Source: Cacajao melanocephalus (taxonomy: Eukaryota; Chordata; Mammalia; Primates; Pitheciidae). From it: a DNA stretch of 64,000 nt. Shown here piece by piece: positions 38,765 to 51,775 of this stretch. A program made the position numbers and the translations under genes. Under the pieces are notes generated by a model, which was not told where the DNA came from, made no database searches, and saw only the letters and a program-made list of their open reading frames with translations. The stretch lies in the NCBI GenBank assembly GCA_963573385.1, contig CAUYLG010070551.1, positions 1-64,000 on the forward strand, given 5' to 3'. Positions within the stretch are counted from its first letter, which is position 1. Each line of letters begins with the position of its first letter.

Positions 38765-39195
38765 GAGCCTGAAAAGGAAGACATGATCTCACTTTTATAT
38801 GGAATTTTTAAAAAGCTGAACTCTCAGAAGTAGAGAGTAGAATGGTGTTTACCAGGAGTGGATGTGGGAGGGTTGGGTTGGGTTGATGTTGGTCAAAGGA
38901 TACCATAGCAGAGGGAAAAAGTTCAAGAGATTTATTATATTATCATAGTTAATAACAATACACTGTATTCTTATGACTTGCTAAGAGAATAGATTTTAAG
39001 TGTTTTCATCACAAAAGTATGATGAGTCTGTGAGGTAAAGATATGTTACCTCATTTACTCTTGATTTAGCTATTTCAAACTGTGTACATATTTAGCTTGA
39101 TTTAGCCATTTCATAATGTATACATGTTTATACACATATTTTATGTAATAAATATATACATTTTAATCAATTAAAAATAAATAACTTTTTAAAAA
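38765..39195 (+). mobile_element. L1M 3' end (L1MA/MB-like)
   Basis: 'tgatctcacttttatatggaatt', 'gtagagagtagaatggtgtttaccagg', 'gatgttggtcaaaggata', 'tagttaataacaatacactgtattc', 'ttgctaagagaatagattttaagtg' and 'catttcataatgtatacatg' match the L1M 3' UTR. A 36-bp tandem copy of the 'ttgatttagc...' unit sits at 39061-39096 and 39097-39132. Confidence 0.88.
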
Positions 39196-40498
<1,303 letters not shown>

Positions 40499-40514
40499 TG
40501 GAAACAATATTTAA

Positions 40515-41400
40515 AGCAGAACAGGTCACTTTATTTACTGTTTTGAAAACCCTTGAAGGGGAGCATTGCCTACAAGATAAAATACATGATGCCTACTACA
40601 GAATGGAAGCCCCTTTAAAATCTTTCCTGACATCTAATGCTTCCACTGCCTCAAACTGTGCTGCTTTTGCTCCTGCGTGAGTGTATTAGTCATTCTCATG
40701 CTGCTAATATCCGAGACTGGGTAATTTTTAAAAGAAAGAGGTTTAATGGTCTCACAGTTCCACATGGCTGGAGAGGCCCCACAATCCCAGCAGAAGACAA
40801 AGGAAGAGCAAAGGCAGGCTATTACATGGCTATGGGGAAGGGTTTGTGCAGGGGAACGCCCATTTATAAAACAAGCAGATATCATGAGACTTATTCACAA
40901 CCACGAGAACAGCATGGGGGAAACCGCCCCCGTGATTCAATTATCTCCACCCAGGCCTGCCCTTGGCCTGTGGGAATTATAATTATGATTCAAGAATAGA
41001 TTTGGGTAAGGACACAGGCAAACCATATCAATGAGCTAGAGTTGGCTACTCACCTCCACCAACACCGTTTGCACTTTCATAGCTCTGTTCACTTGCTTCA
41101 TTTTTCCCTTTGCTTAAAATGTCCTCCTCACTTCTCTGGTAGACTCCCAAAAAATTAACAGTTAGAATGTTTCCAATGCATCCATTCCACTTTTGACCCT
41201 CCAAGGAACTGTCCTTTTCTTCCTCTGGTTTTCCCCACAGTACCTTGTAAATATTTTATTGTTGACTTATTATATTAATGCTATTTTAGTTTAATCTCCT
41301 CAATGGCAGGAATTGTGCCTGTATCAGTGGAGCTAAGCATAGTGATGGGCACATGGTAGAAACTCATCAAACATTTGTAGAAAGAAACAACCAAAAAGAA
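40515..41400 (+). mobile_element. L2 LINE 3' part, split by a THE1 LTR
   Basis: L2-like text on the left ('gataaaatacatgatgcctac', 'ccctttaaaatctttcc') resumes after the LTR: 'ctcacctccaccaac', 'ttcacttgcttcatttttcc', 'tgcttaaaatgtcctcctcac', then 'ggcaggaattgtgcctgtat' and 'gatgggcacatggtagaaac'. The order fits the end of L2. The element is ancient, and the THE1 LTR at 40682-41030 is a later insertion. Confidence 0.6.
40682..41030 (-). mobile_element. THE1-type solo LTR (minus)
   Basis: It begins TGTATTAGTC and ends ATATCA. Interior: 'gagactgggtaatttttaaaag', 'gtctcacagttccacatggctgg', 'attacatggctatggggaa', 'gcccatttataaaacaagc', 'gtgattcaattatctccac'. Flanks GTGAG (40677-40681) and ATGAG (41031-41035) are a 5-bp target duplication with one change. 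Openings of about 80-120 codons across it are LTR noise. Confidence 0.93.
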
Positions 41401-43649
41401 AGGAAGATGCAGAGGTTGAGAAGGAGAAAAAGAGAAAAAGAGGTAGTGAAATGAGAATATAAAGAAGAAAAAGGAAAGAAAGGGAATAGAGGGTTGGAGT
41501 TTAGGGGAGGGGGAATTACATAAACAGAAAATAAGTCTCCAACCATGTGAGTAAAATTAAAATGTCACTTCATCAAATATAAAAAATCTAAATTCAATAT
41601 GTGCTAATTTGGGAATAGTAAATACCTATAATAAATATCATGGTGGGTAGCACTTAGCCAATAAATTGAGAGTAACGATGAAACTATTGCAGAGTCCTGA
41701 AGTCAAAAGGACTAGTTAGTTAATGTTTTGTCAACATAGATCTACATTTATTAGAATCAAAAATAAAAATAAGGCTGTTGTCATCACTTAGGGGTGAAGA
41801 CACCAACATCAGTTTCTGAGCCTGCAATAAACATTTTTGAGAAACGTCCTAGTAACATGTACCCCTAACAATCATGTTAAGGACTATGACATTTATGCTA
41901 AGATTATCTTTTAGAATTTGCTGGCAAAAGTAGAGTGATGATAATGGAAATAATAGGATAGAAAAAAGAGAGGAGAAAAAGAAAGAGCAAAGACATTTTA
42001 TCCTAATATATGCATATGATTAAGTTAAGTCTATTCAAAATACTTTATATATCAAACCTGCATTGGCTCAGATCAGGAATGAAAAATATATCAAGTCAAG
42101 TAGAACTCATTTGATGAGATGCAAATCATTTGGGTTGCTATGGTAGGTTTTTAGTTTCTCTCATATTCCAGTAGCTTTCATTTCAATTTCCTCAGATCAG
42201 GACTTTATTATATCAGATTAATGGAAGAAATCTGTTTCTATCATATGTATGGTTACTTCTGGATTAATTTGTTAAATAGGCTTTCATTTTATTGTTTCCT
42301 CAAATCTCTCTCTAACCTGAAGCTTCCTTCTAAGTATTTGCCTAATATATCAGGGTGACATACTTTATAGAACTTGATTATTCACTATGTGCGCATCTAT
42401 ATTTAACTTTCTGTCTGTGGTTAATGTGTTATCTTAGTTTACCTCACTGTAATAGGTTTGGTCATGTTTGCCCACTACATGAAAATGTAATGACATTTTG
42501 CTCAACCAAGATTGTACTTGAGAGGGGAAAAAGTGAAAGAGAAGAGATGCTTCTGTTTTCTTTCCATTGTTATTTTACTGCTTTAGTCTTTCAGTACATT
42601 GAGTTGAAAACAGGAAAAACTGGGCGAGCTGGAAAAAAGACAGAAGCTTGGCAAACAATTAAAATCATATGAGAGAATTACTTCTAAAATACTTTGCTGC
42701 AATTTTCTCCCTGGACAGCACAAATTTCTGTTTAGAAGAATATTAGAGAACCACATTTTCTTTTCAACACTGTCAAACAGTTGCTTCCTTTTAAAGAAAC
42801 CACTGGTCCCGGAAATGGTAATCACTTATGACTGTCATTGCAATCACTGTTAGTGGAGTCTTGATGACAGGCTCCAGGCAATTCCCAGAAACAAAACAAA
42901 GTATTACCTGAAATATTTTTCATATAGCTTCTGTGGATATCTCTAAATTTGATTTTCTCTTCTTTGTGACAGAGACTTCCAAACAGTTCTAGAAAAACAT
43001 ACTGTTCCACAGATTTCTTCCACACCAATTAAGTCATCCTGGGATTTAATTATTTTAGCAACAAATTCATTATAAAAGTTATGGCCTAAAATGAACTTGC
43101 ACTCTTCCGTTGGAAGCCAGTTATCAGCAGTGTGCATTTGAAATCATTTTTGTTTGATTCCTTCCTTCATTTATGGTAAAAAAGAAATCTGCTAATTCAA
43201 TCTTGATAACATTGTCTGTGTTTTTTTTCCCGTTTTTAAAGCAAAAACATGTCAATAGACCTCAGTCCTCAAATTGGCTTCAGTTCTATAATTTCCAGAA
43301 TCTCTGTTTTGTCTGTACTATTCACTGCCTGCATCAGCTTAAAGCAAAGCAAGCAAATGAGCAAGCAAATAATGATTCTTAAAGTGAAAATAATTTATTT
43401 AGGAAGATCTTTATTAGTTTTTAACATAAAAGAATAAAACATATAAGATATAAGCCAAATTGCAATATGCCTGTGAGAAAGCTTTAATTTTGTTATCCAT
43501 GGTGCAGTGTGAGTAGGGTTTAGGATGAATAACTTATATCTTGAAATAATCCAAGCACTTCATTTTGTGAGTGTCCCAACTGCCTCCTCATCCTTCTCAT
43601 TCAAAGGCTAGTGACACATTGTTCACTGTTGGGGTAATGAGTTCACTAA
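41401..43649. other. mostly single-copy sequence
   Basis: A purine-rich stretch runs from 41395 to 41520. No recognised gene; small openings at 42355-43137 on both strands have no recognisable content. Confidence 0.4.
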
Positions 43650-43741
43650 AAACCTAGATTTGCCACCACGTAATATATCCATATAACAAAACTGCACTTG
43701 TACTCCCTGAATTTATAAAAATAATAATGAAATACATATAA
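43650..43741 (+). mobile_element. very short L1 3' tail
   Basis: 'aacctagatttgccaccacg', 'taatatatccatataacaaaac', 'tgcacttgtactccctgaat' and 'ttataaaaataataatg' match the last ~80 bp of an L1PB/L1MA 3' UTR and A-tail. No more L1 sequence lies upstream. Confidence 0.75.
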
Positions 43742-44368
43742 AGAAAAATTGATGCACTTGAATTTCACTTTTAAACATTTCTCTATTCTCTCCTTGATGT
43801 GCTGCCAATATCCTCTAAAATGATCCTGAGGAATGCATTGGTGTGGTGGGTGGGGAATCCTATCAAACCATAAAACTGTATAATTAGAACCTGAATTAAT
43901 GGGCTTTCTGACCTCCCGGGGAGATCTTATAAACCCTGGGAGTTGAATTTCATCCTTTATTGTGTGTTTCTTCTTGCCAATGACATAGCAGAAGGCATGG
44001 AGAAGAGAATTCCTTTTGGATACAGCATTAGTAGAAAGAGGCCTTCATGGTATAGTGAGCTGTTCCATTGCTTCTTATACTACTTGGATGCCTATTGTCT
44101 GGCTTACTAGGCACACAGTAATGAGTGACAAATTAATAAATTAATGACCCAGTCAGTGAGCAAAAATGAGAATTCCGTTTGATGCTTGTACAACCTACTT
44201 CTAGTTAAGTGAGCATGCACATGCCATTTCACCTACTTAAATATCAGTTTTCTCATCTAAGAAATTATAACAGAAATAAGAGTTCCAGCTAGTTAAATAG
44301 CTGGAACTGGGGTTAGTCTGAGATTCACATGAGATAATGGATGTGAAAGCACTTGAAAACCTACCCGT
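43742..44368. other. single-copy sequence with a MIR
   Basis: A MIR relic at about 44215-44365 (+) has 'cacctacttaaatatcag', 'ttttctcatctaagaaattat' and 'cacatgagataatggatgtg'. It contains a perfect 11-bp-arm hairpin at 44281-44308. Confidence 0.5.
44281..44308. repeat. perfect inverted repeat, 11-bp arms
   Basis: Arms AGTTCCAGCTA (44281-44291) and TAGCTGGAACT (44298-44308) enclose a 6-nt loop. It falls inside a MIR where the consensus has no such palindrome, so it probably arose by a local templated mutation. Confidence 0.9.
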
Positions 44369-44486
44369 ATCATATGTTTTAGATATTTTGTCCCCTCAAA
44401 ATCACATGTTGAATATGATCCTCGATGTCAGAGGTAAGCTCTAGTGGGAAGTGTTTGGGTCATCAGTGTGTATCCCTCATGAATGG

Positions 44487-44842
44487 TGTTTTAGTCTAGT
44501 CTCATGCTACTAATAAAGACATACTCAAGACTGGGTAATTTATAAAGGAAAGAGGTTTAATTGACTCACAGTTCCACATGACTGGGTAAGATTCACAATC
44601 ATGGATGAAGGTCAATGAGGAGTAAAGTCACATCTTACATGGCAGCAGGCAAGAGAGGCTGTGTAGGGGAACTCCCATTTATAAAACCATTAGATCTTGT
44701 GAGACTTATTCACTACCATGAGAATGGTATGGGGGAAACCACCCCTGTGATTCAATTATCTCCACATGGCCCCACCCTTGATAGGTGGGGGTTACTATAA
44801 TTCAAGGTGAGATTTGGGTGGGGACATAGCCAAACTATATCA
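44487..44842 (-). mobile_element. THE1-type solo LTR (minus) nested in the MST LTR
   Basis: It begins TG and ends CA, with THE1 text 'aagactgggtaatttataaagg', 'gacttattcactaccatgag', 'gtgattcaattatctccac'. The exact 5-bp target duplication AATGG is at 44482-44486 and 44843-44847. Confidence 0.97.
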
Positions 44843-44926
44843 AATGGCTTGGGACCCTCCCCACAGTAATAAGTGAGTTTTTGTTCACTCTGTTACCACA
44901 AAGGTTGGTTGTTTAAAAGAGCATGG

Positions 44927-45220
44927 GGGTGGGGTGCAGTGGCTCATGCCTGGAATCTCAGCATTTTGGGAAGCTGAGTTAGAAGGATCTCTTGAGCCCA
45001 GGAATGTTACCAGCCCTGGCCACATAACAAGACCCCGCCTCTAAAAAAATAAAATAAGCATAAAAACATTAGCTGGCAAGGTTGTATGCATGCTTATAGT
45101 CTGGAGGCTGAGGCAGGAGGACCACTTGAGCCCAGGAGTTTGAGGCTTTAGTGGGCTGTGACTGGGCCACTGTATTCCAGCTTGGGTGACAAAGCAAAAC
45201 CCATCTCAAAAATAAAAAGT
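44927..45220 (+). mobile_element. Alu nested in the MST LTR
   Basis: Alu from 'gggtggggtgcagtggctcatgcc' to 'gcttgggtgacaaagc' and A-tail. The 11-bp target duplication AAAGAGCATGG is at 44916-44926 and 45221-45231. Confidence 0.97.
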
Positions 45221-45445
45221 AAAGAGCATGGCATTGCTCTCTTGCTCCCTCTCTTGCTGTGTAATATACCTGCTCCCACTTCACTGTCAGCCATGAGTAA
45301 AAGTTTCCTGAGGTCCTTACCAGAAGTAGATGCCAGCCCTATGCTTCTTGTACACTGTACAGAACTATAAGCCAAATAAATCTCTTTCTTCATAAATTAC
45401 TCAGTTTCAGGTATTCCCTTATAGCAATGAAAGTTGGACTAATAC

Positions 45446-46059
45446 ACCATATTAGAATGAAAATGATAATATGTACCTTTTCCCGCAGGACCTGCTGGCA
45501 TAATTTATGTATGGTCTTCTCTCCATGGTACTACTTAACTTAAGGAAGCCGGCTAGCCAGGCTGGATTGGCTTAGCCCTCAGTGATGTCATATTAATGCA
45601 TTGGCAAAGCTGGGTTTGGCTCTTCCTCACCTGCTCCTAATTTGCACATAGGTCCGTTAGAAATTGCCTGACACGATTTCTATTCAATTTTTCAGAATAT
45701 TGAAGTGAGTATCTCATTTCCCTTTCCTCTAATCTTTGAACATACAACATTAAATAGGCTCCATACCCTTGTTGGTGTCTCAATAGGTAGCTGTTGGCCC
45801 TTCCCTGGAGCTGATCTCGCTCTGTACATCTTTACACTATCTTTGTCCTCAACCCTGATTCGAATCTTAGCATCTTTTTATATCTACAGTATCAGGATGG
45901 CCACACTGATGCTTAAAAATAGACGCTCCAGACACTAGGTCTCAGAGCCTTCCTGAGCTAATCCCACTGCTGTGGAGAGCATCGCTTCACAGAATCCATT
46001 CACACTAGATCCAAAGCGGCTGTCTTAGAAACCCCTGAACTTTCTTTTCTTTTTTAAGA
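45446..46059. other. single-copy sequence
   Basis: No gene or repeat recognised. Openings at 45705-45938 and nearby lack known motifs. Confidence 0.4.
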
Positions 46060-46720
46060 AATATTTATTAGCATCTACAAAGTACAAACTGTATTTTAAA
46101 AGTATGCACAAAAAAATCTAATTTCTCTAACTTACTCTCATTTTCTTCCTCTGTTCCTTAATAGATAAGTTTTGTTTGTTTCCTCTTCCAGTGTCTATTC
46201 AAATACAAGCCAATAAGATACACACACACATTCTTATTTTCCCCACATTATTCCATGAAAGCATATATTGTACACTTTTCTTAACTATAAATCTTCACTC
46301 AACAATACACATCTGTAAGTATATAGATATTCTCCAAAACTTTTTTCAGCTGCATAATATTCCATAGTGAGATACGTACTATCATTTTTTCCACTAGTCT
46401 CCTATGAGTGGGGTCCCGGCTGCTTCCAGTCTTCGATTACAAATGATGCTACAAAAAAATAACCTGGACATGCTATGTCTTCATACGTGTGGTCATAGGA
46501 ATGTGGAATTGCCTTGTCAAAGCATTACTGCGTCTGTCATATTCCTAGTTTATAGCCATTACTCATCTTCACTCATAGAATTTGTTTCATTTTGTACTCC
46601 CAGTGTGAATATTTCCACACTGCCATTTCTCTTTAGACTTTCCTTATGTTTGTGTTTTTGCTCTGCAGAAATTTCTATAATTTAGCAAATATTTTCATTT
46701 ATGGTTTCTGGATTTTGAGT
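46060..46720 (-). mobile_element. L1M 3' end (minus)
   Basis: Reverse L1M text in order: 'cagctgcataatattccatag', 'tccagtcttcgattacaaatgatgctac', 'ggaatgtggaattgccttgtcaaag', 'tgaatatttccacactgcc'. It is strongly diverged. Confidence 0.65.
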
Positions 46721-47314
46721 CATCAGATCTTTCAGATATCTTTTTTTGTATTGATTATTTGGCATTTATGAAGGGTGACTTTGTGGACCAGAACATGGCC
46801 AATTTTCATGTATGTTCCACATGTGTTTGAAAATTATGTCTAATCCATTTTTCTGTACAAAATTCTAGATGTGCATATCCTTTTGAGGCTACTAATCAAC
46901 TTTTAAGAATATTCTATAACTTTACTTTTTCTTTCTATGTGATCTATCAATTTCTGAAAACTGTAAGTTAAAAATCTCCAAATGCAATTTTATTTATCTA
47001 TTTCCCTCTGGAATTCTGTCAGGTGTTGCTTTTTATAAGACTATATTGTTCTGGCACAGGTGTCTATGATCAATTTTTTTTTAACTAAATGTCATTTTTA
47101 TCATATGTAACTTCTCTTCTTTGTTCCTTATGACTTTCCCCCTTAATTTTCCCTTGGAAGAATCTGATAATATGCTTTTGGGGGATTAGGGATGAGCTAA
47201 CCAGGTGTTAGCTTTTTCCTTTTCTACCTGTTTAGAGACTTTGATGAAATTGGCTTTAGGGTGGAGCATTTTTGATATTTAATACAGTTCTAAAACCTTC
47301 CAATCACAGCTTCC
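46721..47314. other. T-rich sequence, possibly more L1M (minus)
   Basis: T-rich text such as 'ttggcatttatgaagggtgac', 'tgtctaatccatttttctgtac' and 'ctatcaatttctgaaaactg' is reminiscent of decayed reverse-strand LINE sequence. I cannot place it confidently. Confidence 0.3.
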
Positions 47315-47753
47315 CTGCTGCTGTAGTTTGGATTGTTTGTCCCTTTCAAATCTCATGATGAAATTTGATCCTTAGTGTTGGAGGTGGGGCCTAGTGGAAG
47401 GTGTTTGGGTGATGGGAGTGGATCTCATGGATATATTAATTAGATGAATGGCCACCCTCAGGAGTGAGTGAGCTCTTTACTAGTTCCCAAAAGAGCTAGC
47501 TGGTTGTTAAAAAGATCCTGGCCTCTCCTTTCTTGCTCTGTCTTGCTCCCTCTCTTGCCATGTATCTCCGCACAGCTGGCTCCCCCTCACCGTCTTCCTT
47601 GAGTTGAAGTAGCTTGAGACCCTCACCAGAGACAGATACTGGCACCATGCTTCTTGTGCAGCCTGCAGAACTATGAACCAAATAATCTTTCCCTCCTTGT
47701 AAATTACCCCTTCTCAGGTATTCTTTTACAGCAATACAAAACTGCCTAAGATG
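47315..47753 (+). mobile_element. MST/THE1-type solo LTR
   Basis: 'gctgtagtttggattgtttgtcc', 'tgttggaggtggggcctagtgg', 'tgtttgggtgatgggagtggatc', 'gccatgtatctccgcacagc', 'ttccctccttgtaaattacc' and 'tgcctaagatg' follow the MST LTR order. CTTCC at 47310-47314 and 47754-47758 may be the target duplication, though the 5' edge is not a clean TG. Confidence 0.9.
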
Positions 47754-49281
47754 CTTCCTATATAGCAATTTTGTATTGAGGGCATCTGTTAATGTCTCAA
47801 CTCTAGGTACTGTTTTCAAAGAACTATCCTGGGTATATCCACCCAGATGAGGTAAATGACAATGGAATTCATAGTGGCCAACCTATTAACATTAAGTAGA
47901 ACTGTTACAATGTACTCATTAGTAGCACCTCCTTGATGTTACCCCAGTGAGTCCAGTCACCAACAAACTGCCCTTACTGCTTTTTGGCCCCCAAATGGAT
48001 CTGGCACAATCAATGATCCAACCAGGGCACAATCAGAAGAGCTGACAAGGGGCTGTCTTTGGTACTCATTCTTTCTACCAGGATTTTCATTTCCTGAATT
48101 TATGTTAGGTCCCAGTCGTCATCTAGCAAATAAGCAGTTTCTTATAGTTTAAGTATTAGCTTCTGGGATAAATAAACATTGTTTCTGTGATACCAGCAGA
48201 GTCATATTTGGGGGTGGGAATCAGCAGCTATTAGTTCACCATCTTGTCTAAAGTAGTCATTTTGTCTCTCCCATCGTTTCTAATAAATGTGTATTTCACA
48301 GTTTACAGTGAACTTTACAACATCTATCCTGGAATGGTGGCAGAAAATAGTTTTGAAAACAGAAAAACCCTAAGGCTTTATTGCATATCCATTTTATAAA
48401 TAATTTAAATAGGTAGGCTTCTTGAAAATCGAGATCACATTTGATTAAGTATTGAATTTTTTGAAATATCTGCTTTGAGCATAGTGGGCGCATTATAAAA
48501 GATATTTGATTTAATGGGCATTTTCAGCATAACTGAACTTTATAAGGACACCTTTTACACACGGACAAGGGATATGGAAATTTATGCCATCTCAAATATG
48601 CCATCTAGATTATTTTGTATATAAGAAGAATATTTTCTCTCTGTCGTGTGCTTTCTGAATGAAATGTTTCATGAATATTATAGCTTAAATTATCTCCATT
48701 TCATTAGTTTAAAAGCTCAAAGCAGACATCTAGTGAAAAAACCTTTCACTGAAACACTCAAGAGCTGTATACTCTTGTGTTTTTTAATAATCTAAAACAT
48801 AACCATGCCACAGGTTGAGCTCAGAAAATACAAGTCAGAAACTCAATTTTTGAAAAAGAGATAGTATTTCCTAGTGTTAAAATCTTGGGCTTTAAAATAT
48901 AGTTAGTTATTAAGCAATCATATTTTTTTCTCCAAGATGAACAAATAGGGAGAAATTCAAGAAAATGAAGTAAAAGTGGAAAATGAGGGGAAAAAGCAGA
49001 GTCTAGGATAACTTTAAGCTTTGGGCCATTTGAAATATTAGGAAAAAAATAATTACCAATCACCCATGCATCTGGTGAAAAAACCTACCTGGAGAAAGTG
49101 AACAGTAAAACAGAGCTACTGATGAAGCTACAGCAACACTACCAGGAAATCAATTCTTTACATACGAACATGAGAACGTTCTTGCCAAAACTCTAAAGTT
49201 GCCTGGCGGTCTTTTGTTTACACCATCAGTTGTACCCATTTTTGTTGCTAGTACGTGGGCAGCTGAATACAACTGGGGAAA
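47754..49281. other. single-copy sequence
   Basis: No gene, RNA or repeat recognised in about 1.5 kb. Confidence 0.4.
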
Positions 49282-49734
<453 letters not shown>

Positions 49735-49929
49735 CAGTGCTGAGATTTAAAAAAGATACAAAGCTTCTTACTCCATTTCTTTAGTTAACTAATTTTTGTG
49801 CTCCCTGCTATGACATTAGAAAGCTTTCTGTAATTTCTTACGACTTCCTAGCCTAGACTGTGGCCTCCTAAAACTCCCCATTTGTCTTGCTCCTCTCAGG
49901 TAAACTCTTCATGAACAGCTAGCGAACTT
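49735..49929. other. short single-copy spacer
   Basis: Nothing recognised. Confidence 0.4.
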
Positions 49930-50560
49930 TATGTTTTCTTTAGCTTTTTATTAAAGTATAACATACATGCACAAAAGTCCAGATATCACAAGTATGGCAC
50001 TTCATAAATTTCTCCAGCTGAAAATAGCCATATGACCATTAGCAGTCAAGAAACAGAACATTGCTGGCTTGCAGCATGTTTAGTTTTGTCTATCTTGGTG
50101 CTTTATATAAATGGATTTATAGTGAATGTATTCTTTATTGACTGGCTTTTTTTGCTGGGAATGATGATTATAAAATGTAAGCCATGTGGTAGTGTGTATT
50201 GTATAATAGTATTTCATTATGTGAATATATGTTTGGTATGTACTATTACATACTTTTATTGTATAGATATACTAATATGTACTTAGCCACCTTTAAATGC
50301 CCATGCATATAGTAGACATTTGGTTAGTTTACACTTTAGGCATATCATGTAGTAGTACTGCCATCCATATTTCCATTAATATCTTTTGGTGAGCATATAT
50401 GTGCTGTACTATTGCATATGTATCAAAAAGTACAGTAGATTCAATTGTACTGAAATGTGCATTTTTTCAGTTTTACTGTATATTTTCAGTTTTCCAAAAT
50501 TTAACACCAATTTACATTAACAACAGCATGAAATTATAGTTTCATTTACAATTATAAATG
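49930..50560 (-). mobile_element. L1M 3' region (minus), old
   Basis: 'tattaaagtataacatacatgcac', 'agtcaagaaacagaacattgc', 'ataatagtatttcattatgtg', 'catttggttagtttacac' and 'aatttaacaccaatttacatt' match reverse L1M/L1ME text in order. It is a separate element from the L1M starting near 50630. Confidence 0.65.
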
Positions 50561-50616
50561 AAAGTGGCAGCTGTTTCAAATATCTGTCAGTCTTGATATC
50601 GTGAGTCTTGTTTTCG

Positions 50617-51775
50617 TTTTTTTTTTTTTTTTGTCATTTTCAAAAACAGTTTTATTGGGATAAAATTCACATATCATACAATTTACCTACTTAAAGTGGA
50701 CACTTCCATGATTTTTAGTATATTCATATTAATGTGCAGTCATCACAATTGATTTCAGAACACTTTTATCATCTCAAAAAGAACTTCATCCCCAGAAAAA
50801 GAAGAGAAAAAGAAACCTGATATCCTTTAGCTATCACTATCTATCCTTCTTCCCAACTCCCACCACAGCCCTGGGCAGGCACTTACCTACTTTCTGTCTG
50901 TATAGCTTTTCTTTTTATATTTTATTTTGTTGGTTTGTTTTTTGTTTTGAGACAGGGTCTCACTCTGTCATCCAGGCTGGATGTAGTGCAGTGGCACGAT
51001 CAGAGCTCACTGCAGTCTCTAACTCCTGGGCTGAGGTGATCCTCCTGCCTCAGCCTCCCAGGTAGCTAGAACTACAGGTAGGTGGCATCATGCCCCGCTA
51101 ATTTTTGTATTTTTTGTAGAGACAGGGTTTCACCATGTTGTCCAGGCTGGTCTTGAACTCCTGGGCTAAAGTGATCCACCTGTTTCGACCTCCTAAAGTG
51201 CTGGGATTACAGGCATGAGTCACCATGCTGGCCTCTATAACTGTTCATTTTTGAGACTTTCATATAAATGGAATCATACAGTATTTGGTCTTCTAATATA
51301 AATGGAATTATACAGTATGTGGTCTTCTATGATGGGTTTCTTTCACTTAGCATAATGTTTCAAGGTTCATTCATGTGGTAGCATGTGTCAAGACTTTATT
51401 TTATAGCCAAATAATATCATATTGTCTTGATACACATTTTATTTATCCAATCATCCAAGAAAATTGGGTTCTTTTCACCTTTTGGTTACTGTGAATAATG
51501 CTTCTGTAAACATCTGTGCACAGATTTTGGTGTGGGTGTATGTTTTCATTTTTCCTGAGTACCATACTTAGGAGTGGAATTGCTGGATCATAGGAGAGTT
51601 CTATGTTTAATCATTTGAGGAACTACCAGACTGTTTTTCAAAGTGGATTCACCATTTACACTCCACCAGCAGAAATGGTGTTATGAGGGCTCCAAGTTCT
51701 TCTCATCTTTCCAACTCTTGCTGTTATCCGAATTTTTGATATGGGCTATTCTACTAGTTTTCATGCAAAAGCACT
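50617..51775 (-). mobile_element. L1M (L1MA/MB-like, minus), 3' part
   Basis: After an A-tail seen as poly(T) at 50617-50632 come 'cagttttattgggataaaattc', 'tgatttcagaacactttta', 'cactacttgccc'-type text, then (past an Alu) 'aatggaatcatacagtatttgg', 'cttttggttactgtgaataatgc', 'aggagtggaattgctggatcat', 'ttgaggaactaccagactg'. A 37-bp tandem repeat of the 'atataaatggaat(c/t)atacag' unit lies at about 51263-51330. The element resumes at about 52676. Confidence 0.85.
50935..51233 (-). mobile_element. Alu (minus) inside L1M
   Basis: Reverse Alu from 'ttttgttttgagacagggtctcac' to 'gcatgagtcaccatgctggcc', with AluJ-like 'gaactcctgggctaaagtgatcc'. It splits the L1M 3' UTR. Confidence 0.95.

Larger units (their letters stand above)
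44369..45445 (+). mobile_element. MST-type LTR, host of two later insertions
   Basis: Left part: 'catatgttttagatattttgtcc', 'aaatcacatgttgaatatgatcc', 'agtgggaagtgtttgggtcat'. Middle part: 'gggaccctccccacagtaataagtgagttt'. Right part: 'ttgctccctctcttgctgtg', 'ccctatgcttcttgtac', 'gcaatgaaagttggactaataca'. Together they make one plus-strand MSTA/MSTB-like LTR of about 430 bp. It is split by an antisense THE1-type LTR and an Alu. Confidence 0.9.

Noticed and set aside
38872..38890. (GGGTT)3, resembling a telomere-type repeat
   Set aside because: It sits where L1M 3' UTRs have a G-rich 'ggggctggggg' stretch, and three units of GGGTT are not TTAGGG.
40637..40999. 120-codon plus-strand opening and its neighbours
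   Set aside because: Most of it overlaps the antisense THE1-type LTR and the L2 junction; the translation is repeat noise.
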